From: an uncultured Eubacteriales bacterium
GTDB lineage: Bacteria > Bacillota > Clostridia > Oscillospirales > Acutalibacteraceae
Reading direction: 5' to 3'
NCBI GenBank assembly: GCA_934486915.1
Contig: CAKSRC010000018.1
Coordinates: 1-28,010, forward strand
Length of the DNA stretch: 28,010 nucleotides
Part shown: one piece after another, positions 8,336 to 16,744 of the stretch
Layout: each line of letters opens with the position of its first letter
Numbering within the stretch: position 1 is the stretch's first letter
Made by a program: the position numbers and the translations under genes
Notes under the pieces: model-generated
Databases searched by the model: none
Seen by the model: only the letters and a program-made list of their open reading frames with translations
Told to the model about the DNA's origin: nothing

Positions 8336-9826
8336 TTATTTTTTAAGATCTTTCCATTTAGATATTGCAAAATCAGCGATGGCTTCATAATCTTCTTTGC
8401 TCCACAAATTTTTTGTAAGGTAGTTTTCCTTAATTTCATTGCCCAATGCTTCATTCCATGAATAGGGAGCGCCTAAGTAGGCGGCGGGTAAATAGTGCCC
8501 TGACTTTTTATATGACAATATATCGTTATTTAAATTGTTATTGAGCTGATAATAAGTGCTTATATTGCTTGGTATCATGTTATAGTCTTCAATCATTTTG
8601 CTTTTGGGATATTCTGCGGTATTAAGCCAAATTAGGAATTCTTCCGCAAGTTTTAGTTCAAGCTCGGTACCGCTAGAATTTATAGAATAATACATTGGTA
8701 CATATATAGGAATAGAGCTATTGAAGTCCTCTAAGGATGTATCTGCTAGCCTTATATCATTTTCCTCAAGCGGGAGCTTTATTGGAATTATAGTAGTGCG
8801 TTTTGCTAGATCCTCGTTATTTGCTTTTATATCGTTGTATGCCCAATTGCCTTGATTTATAAATAGGGCCTTACTGTTTGTAAAGTCGGCGATAACATTA
8901 CTATAATCTTTTGCACTTTTAAGATAACCTTTACCTCGATTAGGGGCTGAATATGAGGTTTCAAAGTCTAGGGCTTTTGTATACTTTGTGATAATATCTT
9001 TAAGGCTATCGATTTGTGGAGTATTTAATAGATCTTTTTGAGATTCGAATTGAGAGCACAGTGCTATATTTAGCATATGGCTTGTGTATGTCCAGGGTTC
9101 AAGCCCTGCGGTGACGAAAACTTCATCAAGGTTATTTGAAAGCCCTGCTTTAGATTGAGCTAGAGAATATTTATTTCCATTTAAAACAATTGAGGACGAT
9201 ACATTATTTTTTATATAATCATTTATAGCCAGGCAAAAGCTGCAAAACTCGTCATAAGAACTTGCCTTTAAATCTTGCAGAATAGAAGAAATGTCATCCA
9301 GTTCAAAAAGATCTGCAAGCATTTTTTTATCTACTAAATAGCCATAAGCTTCGATATCATAGGGAATACCGTAATTGCTGTAATTATCATAGGAAAGTCT
9401 AAGCTCATCTGGGATTTCGTTTACGAATTCCTTAAAGTTTTCTTTATTTGCTTTGTTAAAGTTTAGAACAATATTATCGTTTTCAAGCTCTTTAAGTTCC
9501 GATAAACCCTGTATAGTAAATATATTTGGAGCTTCATTTGACTTTACAAGGTCTCGAATATTTTCAATATTAGTTTTATCTTTTGAGGCTTGTATAAACT
9601 TTACCTTTACCCCTGTTTGATCCTCATAATAGCTGCAAATATCTTTAAAAAACCCTTCAGCTTCGGGTTTGTAGTTATAAAAAGAGATATCATATTCCTT
9701 TGAAGATGTACTTGAGGAATTACTGCTGCTTTCAAAGTTGTCCTCAGCCTTTTTGCAAGAACATAAAAGTGAAAAACTCATAGTAACGGTTAAAATTAAG
9801 GATAAAAATCTTATTGCACTTTTCAT
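8336..9826 (-). CDS. Extracellular solute-binding lipoprotein, probable carbohydrate ABC type
   Basis: This looks like the substrate-capturing component of an ABC importer, anchored to the outer face of the membrane. The 496-residue product begins with a lipoprotein signal peptide ending in LLCSC (modified cysteine C24), then a serine/asparagine-rich linker, then a fold typical of family 1 binding proteins: an early ISFYNYKPEAEGFFKDICSYYEDQTG segment split between a strand and helix, a central YGIPYDIEAYGYLVDKKML block, and a GNWAYNDIK block. The substrate cannot be read from sequence; a sugar is only a family-level guess. Neither flank encodes permease or ATPase genes, so it is an orphan here. 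The ATG has AAGGAG 8 bases upstream. The dapL terminator lies upstream, so it must have its own promoter, which I could not place firmly. Confidence 0.85.
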   Translation of the reverse strand: MKSAIRFLSLILTVTMSFSLLCSCKKAEDNFESSSNSSSTSSKEYDISFYNYKPEAEGFFKDICSYYEDQTGVKVKFIQASKDKTNIENIRDLVKSNEAPNIFTIQGLSELKELENDNIVLNFNKANKENFKEFVNEIPDELRLSYDNYSNYGIPYDIEAYGYLVDKKMLADLFELDDISSILQDLKASSYDEFCSFCLAINDYIKNNVSSSIVLNGNKYSLAQSKAGLSNNLDEVFVTAGLEPWTYTSHMLNIALCSQFESQKDLLNTPQIDSLKDIITKYTKALDFETSYSAPNRGKGYLKSAKDYSNVIADFTNSKALFINQGNWAYNDIKANNEDLAKRTTIIPIKLPLEENDIRLADTSLEDFNSSIPIYVPMYYSINSSGTELELKLAEEFLIWLNTAEYPKSKMIEDYNMIPSNISTYYQLNNNLNNDILSYKKSGHYLPAAYLGAPYSWNEALGNEIKENYLTKNLWSKEDYEAIADFAISKWKDLKK

Positions 9827-9873
9827 GTGATTTACTCCTTATTAAGATTTAATATTAAATTATTAATAAATAA

Positions 9874-9907
9874 ATTTCATAGCAAGAATTTAATCTTGCT
9901 ATGAAAT
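9874..9907 (-). terminator. Intrinsic terminator of the dapF-pyrG-dapL operon
   Basis: A perfect 14-bp stem (9874-9887 with 9894-9907) closes on a 6-base loop, starting 15 bases after the dapL stop. On the minus strand it is followed by TTTATTTATTAATA, a suitable U-rich tail. Confidence 0.85.
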
Positions 9908-9922
9908 GTTTATGTTTGATAT

Positions 9923-11104
9923 TTATTTGGACAATACCTTTTTAATTCTATCTACAGCTTCCTTGGTAGCGTCTTTATTTCCAAAGGCAGTAAGCCTAAA
10001 GAAACCTTCTCCATTTTTGCCAAAGCCGGCACCGGGAGTACCCACGACATTTGCTTCTTTTATTAAGAAGTCGAAGAATTCCCAAGATGACATACCCATA
10101 GGACATTTTAACCATACATATGGTGAGTTGGTGCCGCCTGTAAACCATATACCAAGTTCATTTAATGCACCAGACATGATTTTTGCATTTTCTTTATAGT
10201 ATTTTATGGTTTCTTTAATTTGTTCTTGACCCTCTTTTGAAAAGACTGCAGCCGCACCTCTTTGTACTATATAAGAAACTCCGTTAAATTTAGTGGTTTG
10301 TCTTCTAAGCCAAAGCTTGTTGAGTTTGGTTGATTCTTTTGTGATATCCATTGGAACTATAGTATATCCGCATCTAGTACCAGTGAATCCTGCAGTTTTA
10401 GATAAGGAGCAAAATTCTATAGCACAATTTTTAGCGCCTTCTATTTCGTATATGCTATGAGGTAGGTCCTCATCTATAAATGCCTCATATGCAGCATCGA
10501 AAAGTATTATAGCGTCTTGTTCCAAAGCATAATCAACCCATTTTTTTAGTTGCTCATAATTATAAACAGCTCCCGTAGGATTGTTAGGAGAGCACAAATA
10601 AATTATATCAGCCTTTACATCGTTATTTGGTAACGGTAGGAAGCCGTTTTCTTTATTTGCATCCATATAAATAATTTTTCGTCCGGCCATTGTGTTGGTG
10701 TCGACATAGACAGGATATACAGGGTCGGGTACTAAAACTATATTGTCATTTGAAAATATGTCTAAGATGTTTCCAACGTCACTTTTTGCACCGTCGCCTA
10801 TAAAGATTTCGTTAATATCGAGGTCTACATTATGGCCTTTATAATAATCTTTTACGGCGTTTCTTAGAAAGTCATAGCCTTGTTCTGGGCCATAGCCTCT
10901 AAATGTTTCGCTTTTTCCCATTTCATCGACAGCCTCGTGAAGTGCATTTATAACAGCGGGACAAAGTGGTCTTGTTACATCGCCTATACCAAGGCGAATG
11001 ATGTTTGCGTTAGGATTATTTTGAGTAAATTCATTTACTTTTTTAGCTATAGTAGAAAACAAATAGCTATCGTTTATGTTAGAGTAGTTTGGATTAATTT
11101 TCAT
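9923..11104 (-). CDS. dapL: LL-diaminopimelate aminotransferase
   Basis: This PLP-dependent enzyme converts tetrahydrodipicolinate directly to LL-diaminopimelate using glutamate as amino donor, bypassing the succinylase and acetylase steps of lysine and peptidoglycan DAP synthesis. The 393-residue product is of near-usual length. Landmarks are LGIGDVTRPLCPAV (38-51), FRGYGPEQGYDFLR (68-81), SPNNPTGAV (172-180), FDAAYEAF (202-209), and the PLP-lysine motif SLSKTAGFTGTRCGY with K236. The GDVTRPL and YGPEQG segments distinguish DapL from ordinary aspartate aminotransferases. The ATG follows GGAGAA at the end of pyrG, and only two bases separate the genes, so translation is probably coupled. With dapF in the same operon, the product LL-DAP is passed to its epimerase. 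Confidence 0.95.
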   Translation of the reverse strand: MKINPNYSNINDSYLFSTIAKKVNEFTQNNPNANIIRLGIGDVTRPLCPAVINALHEAVDEMGKSETFRGYGPEQGYDFLRNAVKDYYKGHNVDLDINEIFIGDGAKSDVGNILDIFSNDNIVLVPDPVYPVYVDTNTMAGRKIIYMDANKENGFLPLPNNDVKADIIYLCSPNNPTGAVYNYEQLKKWVDYALEQDAIILFDAAYEAFIDEDLPHSIYEIEGAKNCAIEFCSLSKTAGFTGTRCGYTIVPMDITKESTKLNKLWLRRQTTKFNGVSYIVQRGAAAVFSKEGQEQIKETIKYYKENAKIMSGALNELGIWFTGGTNSPYVWLKCPMGMSSWEFFDFLIKEANVVGTPGAGFGKNGEGFFRLTAFGNKDATKEAVDRIKKVLSK

Positions 11105-11106
11105 AA

Positions 11107-12702
11107 TTATTCTCCTAAAGAAGCTTTGATAAACTCACGGAATAGTGGGTGAGCATGGTTTGGTCTGCTCTTGAATTCAGGATGATATTGAACCGCAACA
11201 AAGAATTTGTTTTTAGGAATTTCTACGGCTTCTACAAGCATACCGTTAGGGGATGTACCCGAGACTACCAAACCTGCCTTTTCTAATTCTTCCCTAAATT
11301 GGTTATTAAATTCATATCTATGGCGATGACGTTCACTTATTTCTGAAGCATTATATGCTTTTTCAAGAAGTGTACCTTGTTTTATTTTACATGGGTAAGC
11401 GCCTAGCCTCATAGTCCCGCCCTTTGATACGACATTTTGTTGTTCGTCCATTAAGTCTATGACACAGTGTTCGCTGTTAGGATTAAATTCTCTAGAGCTT
11501 GCGTCTTTAAGTTTTAGGACATTTCTTGCAAATTCTATAACTGAAATTTGCATACCCAAACAAATACCTAGGAATGGGATATTGTTTTCTCTTGCATATC
11601 TGGCTGCTTCTATTTTTCCTTCGATACCCCTGTCGCCGAATCCGCCCGGGATTAATATGCCGCTGCAGTCTGATAGGAGCTCGTCTACTGTGTATGTTGT
11701 TACAAGTTCGGAATCTACCCATTTAATATCTATAGCCGCACTGTTTTCAAAACCACCGTGATATAATGCTTCTGCAACGGAGAGATAAGCGTCATGAAGT
11801 TGTACGTATTTTCCTACTATAGCTATTTTTATTTTTTGATTTCGATCATCTATTCTCTTAAGCATGTCCTCCCACTCGGTTAGGTCACAAGGAGGAAGAT
11901 TTAATGAAAGTTCTCTGCACACTATGTCGGAAAAATGATTTTTTTCAAGCATTAAAGGTGCTTGATATAAAACAGGAACATCTAAGTTTTCTATAACGCA
12001 ATCAGGTTTTACATTGCAAAATAGAGAGATTTTTTGTCTAATTGAATCAGTTATAGGCTCATCACATCTTGCAATAATTATGTTAGGATTGATTCCCAAT
12101 GCTCTTAGTTCTTTAACTGAATGTTGGGTTGGTTTTGACTTGTGTTCGCCCGAGCTCTTTATGTATGGTATAAGGGTAACGTGCATAAATAAGCAGTTTT
12201 CTTGACCTACTTCTAAGGAAACCTGCCTTATCGCTTCTAAGAAAGGTTGGCTTTCTATATCACCTGTTGTACCGCCGATTTCAGTGATAACGACATCAGC
12301 TTGAGACTTTTTACCTACAGAATAGATAAAGTTTTTGATTTCGTTGGTAATGTGGGGGATAACTTGAACAGTTTCTCCAAGATATTCACCGTTTCTTTCC
12401 TTAGTGAGGACATTCCAATATACTTTTCCTGTCGTGAGGTTGGAGTATTTATTTAGATTTTCATCTATAAATCTTTCGTAGTGACCTAAATCAAGGTCAG
12501 TTTCGGCGCCGTCCTCAGTTACAAATACTTCACCGTGTTGATAAGGGCTCATTGTTCCAGGGTCTACGTTTATATAAGGGTCAAGCTTTTGGGCTGCTAT
12601 TTTAAGACCTCTTGACTTTAAAAGTCTTCCTAATGAAGCCGCAGTAATTCCTTTTCCAAGGCCGGATACGACTCCGCCTGTTACGAATATATATTTTGTC
12701 AT
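11107..12702 (-). CDS. pyrG: CTP synthase
   Basis: It forms CTP from UTP, ATP and glutamine. The 531-residue product has the N-terminal synthetase domain, with GGVVSGLGKGITAASLG (9-25), HGEVFVTEDGAETDLDLGHYERF (56-78, split metal and UTP loops) and EIGGTTGDIE (141-150). The C-terminal class I glutamine amidotransferase domain has nucleophile C381 in FLGICLGMQ, with H507 and E509 in QYHPEF. All catalytic residues are present. Its ATG overlaps the dapF stop as ATGA, and AAGGAG lies about 10 bases upstream inside dapF. Placement between two diaminopimelate genes is unusual, though CTP also feeds teichoic acid and phospholipid precursors, so a link to envelope synthesis is conceivable (inference). 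Confidence 0.97.
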   Translation of the reverse strand: MTKYIFVTGGVVSGLGKGITAASLGRLLKSRGLKIAAQKLDPYINVDPGTMSPYQHGEVFVTEDGAETDLDLGHYERFIDENLNKYSNLTTGKVYWNVLTKERNGEYLGETVQVIPHITNEIKNFIYSVGKKSQADVVITEIGGTTGDIESQPFLEAIRQVSLEVGQENCLFMHVTLIPYIKSSGEHKSKPTQHSVKELRALGINPNIIIARCDEPITDSIRQKISLFCNVKPDCVIENLDVPVLYQAPLMLEKNHFSDIVCRELSLNLPPCDLTEWEDMLKRIDDRNQKIKIAIVGKYVQLHDAYLSVAEALYHGGFENSAAIDIKWVDSELVTTYTVDELLSDCSGILIPGGFGDRGIEGKIEAARYARENNIPFLGICLGMQISVIEFARNVLKLKDASSREFNPNSEHCVIDLMDEQQNVVSKGGTMRLGAYPCKIKQGTLLEKAYNASEISERHRHRYEFNNQFREELEKAGLVVSGTSPNGMLVEAVEIPKNKFFVAVQYHPEFKSRPNHAHPLFREFIKASLGE

Positions 12703-13544
12703 ATTTCAATTTCTCCTTCAAATGATTTTTGGGCAGGTCCTGTCATTAATACAGTTTCATCAGTGTATTTTATTGTTAGGTCTCCGCCTTTTAGCTTTAC
12801 TTTAATTTCTTGATTTTTTTTGCAGTATCCATTTTCGACTGCCGCCACTGCAGCTGCACAGGCGCCTGTCCCGCAGGCCATTGTTTCACCACTTCCTCTT
12901 TCCCATACACGCATTTTTAGAGTGTTGTCATCAATGATTTCTATAAATTCAGTGTTGACTCCATTTGGGAAAATAGGATTTTTTTCAAACATGGGTCCTA
13001 TTTTTTCTATATCAATATCATCTACATTTTTGCAAAATACAATACAGTGTGGGTTTCCCATGGAAACACAAGTTATGTTGTATTCTTTTTTGCATATTTG
13101 TATAGGATAATTAATAATTGTATTTTGGTCGAGATTAACTGGGATGTCTTTAGCGTTAAGGTTTGCTTTTCCCATGTCTACACATAGGTTGGTTACTTCT
13201 TCATCCCCACTTTTTCTTATTGCTTTAAGCTTTTTTATACCGCTTAAAGTTTCAATTAAAATATCATCTTTTTTAACCATGTTATGATCGAATAGATATT
13301 TGCCAACGCAGCGAATGCCGTTGCCGCACATTTTTCCCTCGCTGCCATCTGCATTAAACATACGCATTTTAGCGTCTGCTTTATTTGATTTGCATATTAA
13401 TATAACCCCGTCCGACCCAATAGAGTAATGGCGGTTAGAAAGCTTTATACTTAAAGCTTGGGGGTTGTTAATTTCCTGCTCAAAGCAATTTATATAGACA
13501 TAATCATTGCCGCAGCCATGCATTTTCGTGAATTTTAAAATCAT
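12699..13544 (-). CDS. dapF: Diaminopimelate epimerase
   Basis: It interconverts LL- and meso-diaminopimelate, giving the cross-linking residue of peptidoglycan and the precursor of lysine, without any cofactor. The 281-residue product contains both catalytic cysteines: C73 in NADGSEGKMCGNGIRC and C224 in ERGSGETMACGTGACAAA. The N-terminus KMHGCGNDYVYIN is characteristic. The ATG is preceded by GAGGTGA at good spacing. It is the first gene of the operon with pyrG (4-base overlap) and dapL, and is transcribed divergently from lepA. Complete and probably functional. Confidence 0.97.
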   Translation of the reverse strand: MILKFTKMHGCGNDYVYINCFEQEINNPQALSIKLSNRHYSIGSDGVILICKSNKADAKMRMFNADGSEGKMCGNGIRCVGKYLFDHNMVKKDDILIETLSGIKKLKAIRKSGDEEVTNLCVDMGKANLNAKDIPVNLDQNTIINYPIQICKKEYNITCVSMGNPHCIVFCKNVDDIDIEKIGPMFEKNPIFPNGVNTEFIEIIDDNTLKMRVWERGSGETMACGTGACAAAVAAVENGYCKKNQEIKVKLKGGDLTIKYTDETVLMTGPAQKSFEGEIEI

Positions 13545-13605
13545 TATTTCACCTCGTATAAACTGTTAGTCGATATGGTAAACACATACAAAACATACAT
13601 AATAT

Positions 13606-13634
13606 ATTATATCTTATATTTTGACTGTCTGCAA
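13606..13634 (-). promoter_or_regulatory. Candidate promoter of the dapF-pyrG-dapL operon
   Basis: On the minus strand a perfect -10 TATAAT (13606-13611) lies 17 bases from a partial -35 TTGCAG (13629-13634). The leader to the dapF ATG would be about 55 bases. I saw no lysine riboswitch-like structure in that short leader. Confidence 0.55.
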
Positions 13635-13714
13635 CAGGTCTATATAAATAATTCATATTTTGGAATGTTTAGTATTTAATTTATTAGGATTAACAAATTG
13701 TTTTGCAGTAGAAG

Positions 13715-13743
13715 ATGACATAAATATAAGGGTGTGATAAAAT
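13715..13743 (+). promoter_or_regulatory. Candidate promoter for lepA
   Basis: ATGACA (13715-13720) and TAAAAT (13738-13743) each match five of six consensus positions and are 17 bases apart, ending 33 bases before the lepA start codon. Confidence 0.6.
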
Positions 13744-13776
13744 ATAGAATATAATTAAATTAGTAGGTGATTAATT

Positions 13777-15585
13777 TTGTCCGTTTCAAAAGAACAAATA
13801 AGAAATTTTAGCATAATAGCTCATATAGATCACGGTAAGTCAACACTTGCAGACAGGATATTAGAGCAGACAAGCTCCGTTTCAAAGAGGGATCTTCAGT
13901 CGCAGCTTTTGGATAACATGGATATAGAAAGAGAACGAGGAATAACGATAAAAGCTAGGGCTGTTACACTGCAATATAAAGCAGATGACGGCAAAGAATA
14001 CGTATTTAACCTTATTGATACCCCGGGCCATGTGGACTTTAACTATGAAGTTTCAAGATCATTAGCAGCTTGTGAGGGGGCATTGCTTGTGGTTGATGCT
14101 TCTCAAGGTATAGAGGCGCAGACTTTAGCTAATACATATTTAGCGGTTGATGCAGGATTGGAAATAGTTCCTATAATTAATAAAATAGATCTTCCAAGTG
14201 CGCAGCCGGACAAGGTATGTAAAGAAATAGAAGATGTAATAGGAATACCTGCTAAGGATGCACCAAGAGTTTCTGCAAAGTCAGGTCTTAATATAAAGGC
14301 TGTGCTTGAGGCAATTGTGGAACAAATTCCCGCCCCAAATGCAGATGATGAGAAACCTTTAAAGGCTCTTATATTTGATTCTTGTTATGATTCATATAAG
14401 GGAGTAATTATTTATGTAAGAGTTATAGACGGTAAGGTAAAAGTAGGCGATGAAATTCAACTTATGTCAGTAGGTTCTAAATTTACCGTGGTAGAGTGCG
14501 GCATAATGAGAGCTACAAGTCTTGAACCTAAAAATGAACTTTTGTCGGGTGAAGTAGGATATATCACAGCGTCGATAAAGGCGGTTGCAGATGCCAGGGT
14601 AGGTGATACGGTTACTTTATCTCAAAATCCTGCAAAAGAAGCGCTTCCCGGCTACAGGTCAGTAAATCCTATGGTGTATTGCGGTGTATATCCGCTCGAT
14701 GGAGCAAAGTATTCCGATTTAAGGGAAGCACTTGAAAAGCTTCAACTTAATGACGCTGCACTTTCGTTCGAGCCTGAAACATCTATTGCTTTAGGTTTTG
14801 GATTTAGGTGTGGATTTTTAGGGCTTCTTCATATGGAGATTATTCAAGAACGCCTTGAGAGGGAATATAATCTTGACTTAATAACGACAGCGCCAAGTGT
14901 TATTTACAAGATTACCAAGACTGACGGCGAAGTGGTTATGATTGATAACCCAACAAATTATCCAAACCCCTCTTTAATTTTAAAGGCCGAAGAACCCATG
15001 GCAAATGCTCATATATATGCACCATCTAATTATGTTGGGAATATAATGGAATTGTGCCAGGATAGACGTGGAGTATTTAAAGATATGCAGTATATAGACG
15101 AAGATAGAGTTGACATTCATTATGAATTGCCTCTTAACGAGATTGTGTATGACTTTTTTGATACACTAAAGTCCAAAACTCGAGGATATGCTTCATTTGA
15201 CTATGAATTAGCAGAGTATAAAGAATCAGACCTTGTAAAACTCGATATAATGCTAAATGGTGAAACAGTCGACGCTCTTTCGTTTATTATTCATAAAAGC
15301 AAGGCATATTCAAGGGGAAGAAAGATGGCCGAAAAATTAAAAGAAAAAATACCGCGTCAACTTTTTGAAGTGCCAATACAAGCTTGTATTGGGGGAAAGG
15401 TCATAGCAAGAGAGACAGTAAAAGCTATGAGAAAAGACGTTTTGGCAAAATGCTACGGCGGGGATATTACAAGAAAGAGAAAACTGCTTGAAAAGCAAAA
15501 AGAAGGTAAGAAACGTATGCGTCAATTGGGAACAGTTGAAGTGCCGCAGGATGCGTTTATGTCAGTTTTAAAGTTGGATGATTAA
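13777..15585 (+). CDS. lepA: Elongation factor 4 (LepA) GTPase
   Basis: This ribosome-associated translational GTPase is implicated in back-translocation or initiation quality control. The 602-residue product has the expected length and GTPase motifs: G1 AHIDHGKS (15-22), G3 DTPGHVDF (81-88) and G4 NKID (135-138). The LepA-specific C-terminal domain is present, for example ACIGGKVIARET and RKRKLLEKQKEGKKRM near the end. The start is TTG at 13777, supported by TAGGTGA upstream and by family N-termini. In many Firmicutes lepA precedes hemN or hrcA; here it stands alone, with a strong hairpin and a convergent spore gene downstream. Confidence 0.97.
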   Translation: MSVSKEQIRNFSIIAHIDHGKSTLADRILEQTSSVSKRDLQSQLLDNMDIERERGITIKARAVTLQYKADDGKEYVFNLIDTPGHVDFNYEVSRSLAACEGALLVVDASQGIEAQTLANTYLAVDAGLEIVPIINKIDLPSAQPDKVCKEIEDVIGIPAKDAPRVSAKSGLNIKAVLEAIVEQIPAPNADDEKPLKALIFDSCYDSYKGVIIYVRVIDGKVKVGDEIQLMSVGSKFTVVECGIMRATSLEPKNELLSGEVGYITASIKAVADARVGDTVTLSQNPAKEALPGYRSVNPMVYCGVYPLDGAKYSDLREALEKLQLNDAALSFEPETSIALGFGFRCGFLGLLHMEIIQERLEREYNLDLITTAPSVIYKITKTDGEVVMIDNPTNYPNPSLILKAEEPMANAHIYAPSNYVGNIMELCQDRRGVFKDMQYIDEDRVDIHYELPLNEIVYDFFDTLKSKTRGYASFDYELAEYKESDLVKLDIMLNGETVDALSFIIHKSKAYSRGRKMAEKLKEKIPRQLFEVPIQACIGGKVIARETVKAMRKDVLAKCYGGDITRKRKLLEKQKEGKKRMRQLGTVEVPQDAFMSVLKLDD

Positions 15586-15717
15586 TTAGTGCCGATGATA
15601 ATGAAACTCAAAACAGTCTAGATGTAAAAAATTCAGCAGTTTATATTTGAAACAAAATATTAGAAACCTTAATTGAACATATTAAACTGATTATTGAATA
15701 TATAGGATTAATAAAGA

Positions 15718-15747
15718 ACTCGCAGATATCTTTTGATATCTGCGAGT
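15718..15747. terminator. Bidirectional terminator between lepA and the SASP gene
   Basis: A perfect 13-bp inverted repeat (ACTCGCAGATATC and its complement) encloses a TTTT loop. It lies 17 bases beyond the SASP stop on the minus strand, where a T-rich tail (TTCTTTATT) follows; it also lies downstream of lepA. The 132 bases between the lepA stop and the hairpin hold nothing recognisable. Confidence 0.85.
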
Positions 15748-15763
15748 AATATATTACTTATAT

Positions 15764-15955
15764 TTATTTCATGTTTGCTTCATACTGTTCGATCATTTTT
15801 TTAACCATTTGACCGCCGACAGATCCTGCTTGTTTTGAAGTTAAGTCTCCGTTATATCCTTGCTTTAGGTTAACACCTACTTCGCTTGCAGCTTCCATCT
15901 TAAATTTATCAAGTGCTTCTCTAGCTTCTGGTACTACTACTGAATTTTTAGACAT
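15764..15955 (-). CDS. Alpha/beta-type small acid-soluble spore protein
   Basis: These proteins coat and protect DNA in the dormant spore and are degraded by the GPR protease at germination. The 63-residue product shows the family landmarks: VPEAREALDKFKMEAASEVG, including the GPR cleavage context (K-F-x-x-E-x-A-S-E), and the conserved C-terminal DLTSKQAGSVGGQMVKKMI. An upstream TTG at 15961 is in frame but only 3 bases from GGAG; the ATG at 15955 has 9-base spacing and is the better start. A sigma-G-like promoter precedes it, and it is a single-gene transcript between two terminators. It is the clearest evidence that the organism makes endospores. Confidence 0.96.
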   Translation of the reverse strand: MSKNSVVVPEAREALDKFKMEAASEVGVNLKQGYNGDLTSKQAGSVGGQMVKKMIEQYEANMK

Positions 15956-16012
15956 ATTCAAACACTCCTTTTATTAAATTAATTTTTTAATAACTTCTTG
16001 CGTTTGCATTAG

Positions 16013-16043
16013 TATTATGTGTATTGTGATGTGACTTTATTAA
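16013..16043 (-). promoter_or_regulatory. Sigma-G-like forespore promoter of the SASP gene
   Basis: On the minus strand TTAATA (16038-16043) and CATAATA (16013-16019) are 18 bases apart. Compared with the published sigma-G pattern (TGAATA, 18 bases, CATACTA) they match five of six and six of seven positions. The leader to the SASP ATG is about 50 bases. Assignment rests on this match and on the known regulation of SASP genes. Confidence 0.65.
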
Positions 16044-16065
16044 TAGTAATTTTTTCAAAAATTAT

Positions 16066-16104
16066 CTTAAAGCAAAAACGAAGATGGAGTGTTTTTGCTT
16101 TAAG
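16066..16104 (-). terminator. Intrinsic terminator of the GHKL kinase gene
   Basis: A perfect 14-bp stem (16066-16079 with 16091-16104) has an 11-base loop and is followed on the minus strand by ATAATTTTTG. It lies 13 bases after the kinase stop and directly upstream of the SASP promoter, separating the two units. Confidence 0.85.
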
Positions 16105-16117
16105 TTGATATTGAAAT

Positions 16118-16744
16118 TTAGTCTACTCTAAGCTTGATTTTAATAGCAAATTTTCTTAGTCCTCTGGAGATGCTAACGTGACCATGATATTTTTTAGCCA
16201 TTATTCGAATATTATTAAGACCAAATCCATGTATGTGTTTTTCATTTTTAGTCGTTAATATGTTGTTGTTTTCTATTTTTACCTTTTCGGATATGGGATT
16301 AGTAATAACAATATTCAGATATTTATTTTTCATAAACATGGACATAGAAATATATCTTTTTGATTTATCCGGTACTTTATCACAGGATTCAACAGCATTA
16401 TCCAGAGCATTTCCAATAACAGAGAATAAATCACACTCTTCTATGTATGTTTCGGGGATATCTAAGTTTAATGCTTTAAAGTTTATGTTATTGGATGGGC
16501 ATGAGTGTATTTTATTATATATGAAAGAGCGCAAAATTGGGTTAGTTGTGTTACGAACATTTAACTTTTTACAAATATAATTTAGTTTGCACTTTGCTTT
16601 TTCATATTCACCTAACTCCATATAACCCATGACAACAAATAGGCAATTTTTTAAGTCATGATAGGATTGGTATGGAATACTCATACTATTAAATTCTTTA
16701 GGCTGATGAATACAGTCTTGATCTACGGGATTTTCAGATATCAA
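16118..16744 (-). CDS. Soluble stand-alone GHKL-type histidine kinase (Spo0B/AgrC-like)
   Basis: This is predicted to be a cytoplasmic phosphotransfer protein or kinase. The 208-residue product has no membrane segment or sensor domain. Residues 26-62 form a helical dimerisation and phosphoacceptor region of the Spo0B/AgrC kind, with H29 in YHDLKNCLFVVMGYMELGEY. An HATPase domain follows, with N-box GNALDNAVES (111-120), the TNP turn (148-150), TTK (164-166) and G-box HGFGLNNIR (172-180). These residues suggest real ATP binding, unlike Bacillus subtilis Spo0B, whose ATPase fold is degenerate. The start is TTG at 16744, with a consensus AGGAGG 8 bases upstream. No response regulator is adjacent; its partner is unknown. 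Its position beside a spore gene hints at, but does not show, a sporulation role. Confidence 0.75.
   Translation of the reverse strand: MISENPVDQDCIHQPKEFNSMSIPYQSYHDLKNCLFVVMGYMELGEYEKAKCKLNYICKKLNVRNTTNPILRSFIYNKIHSCPSNNINFKALNLDIPETYIEECDLFSVIGNALDNAVESCDKVPDKSKRYISMSMFMKNKYLNIVITNPISEKVKIENNNILTTKNEKHIHGFGLNNIRIMAKKYHGHVSISRGLRKFAIKIKLRVD

Noticed and set aside
9906..10199. Plus-strand 97-codon frame
   Set aside because: Antisense to dapL and starting inside its terminator; composition is explained by the dapL coding frame.
11459..11761. Plus-strand 100-codon frame and a minus-strand 71-codon frame in the same place
   Set aside because: Both are shadows inside pyrG, where the catalytic amidotransferase motifs are read in another frame.
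13545..13605. Possible lysine riboswitch upstream of dapF
   Set aside because: The leader is only about 55 bases, far shorter than the lysine aptamer, and shows no suitable stems.
15586..15717. Possible gene remnant after lepA
   Set aside because: All frames are closed by stops within a few codons and no motif is seen; it is treated as an empty spacer.
16233..16580. Plus-strand 115-codon frame opposite the GHKL kinase
   Set aside because: The minus-strand frame has a perfect ribosome binding site, kinase boxes and a terminator; the plus-strand frame has none of these.
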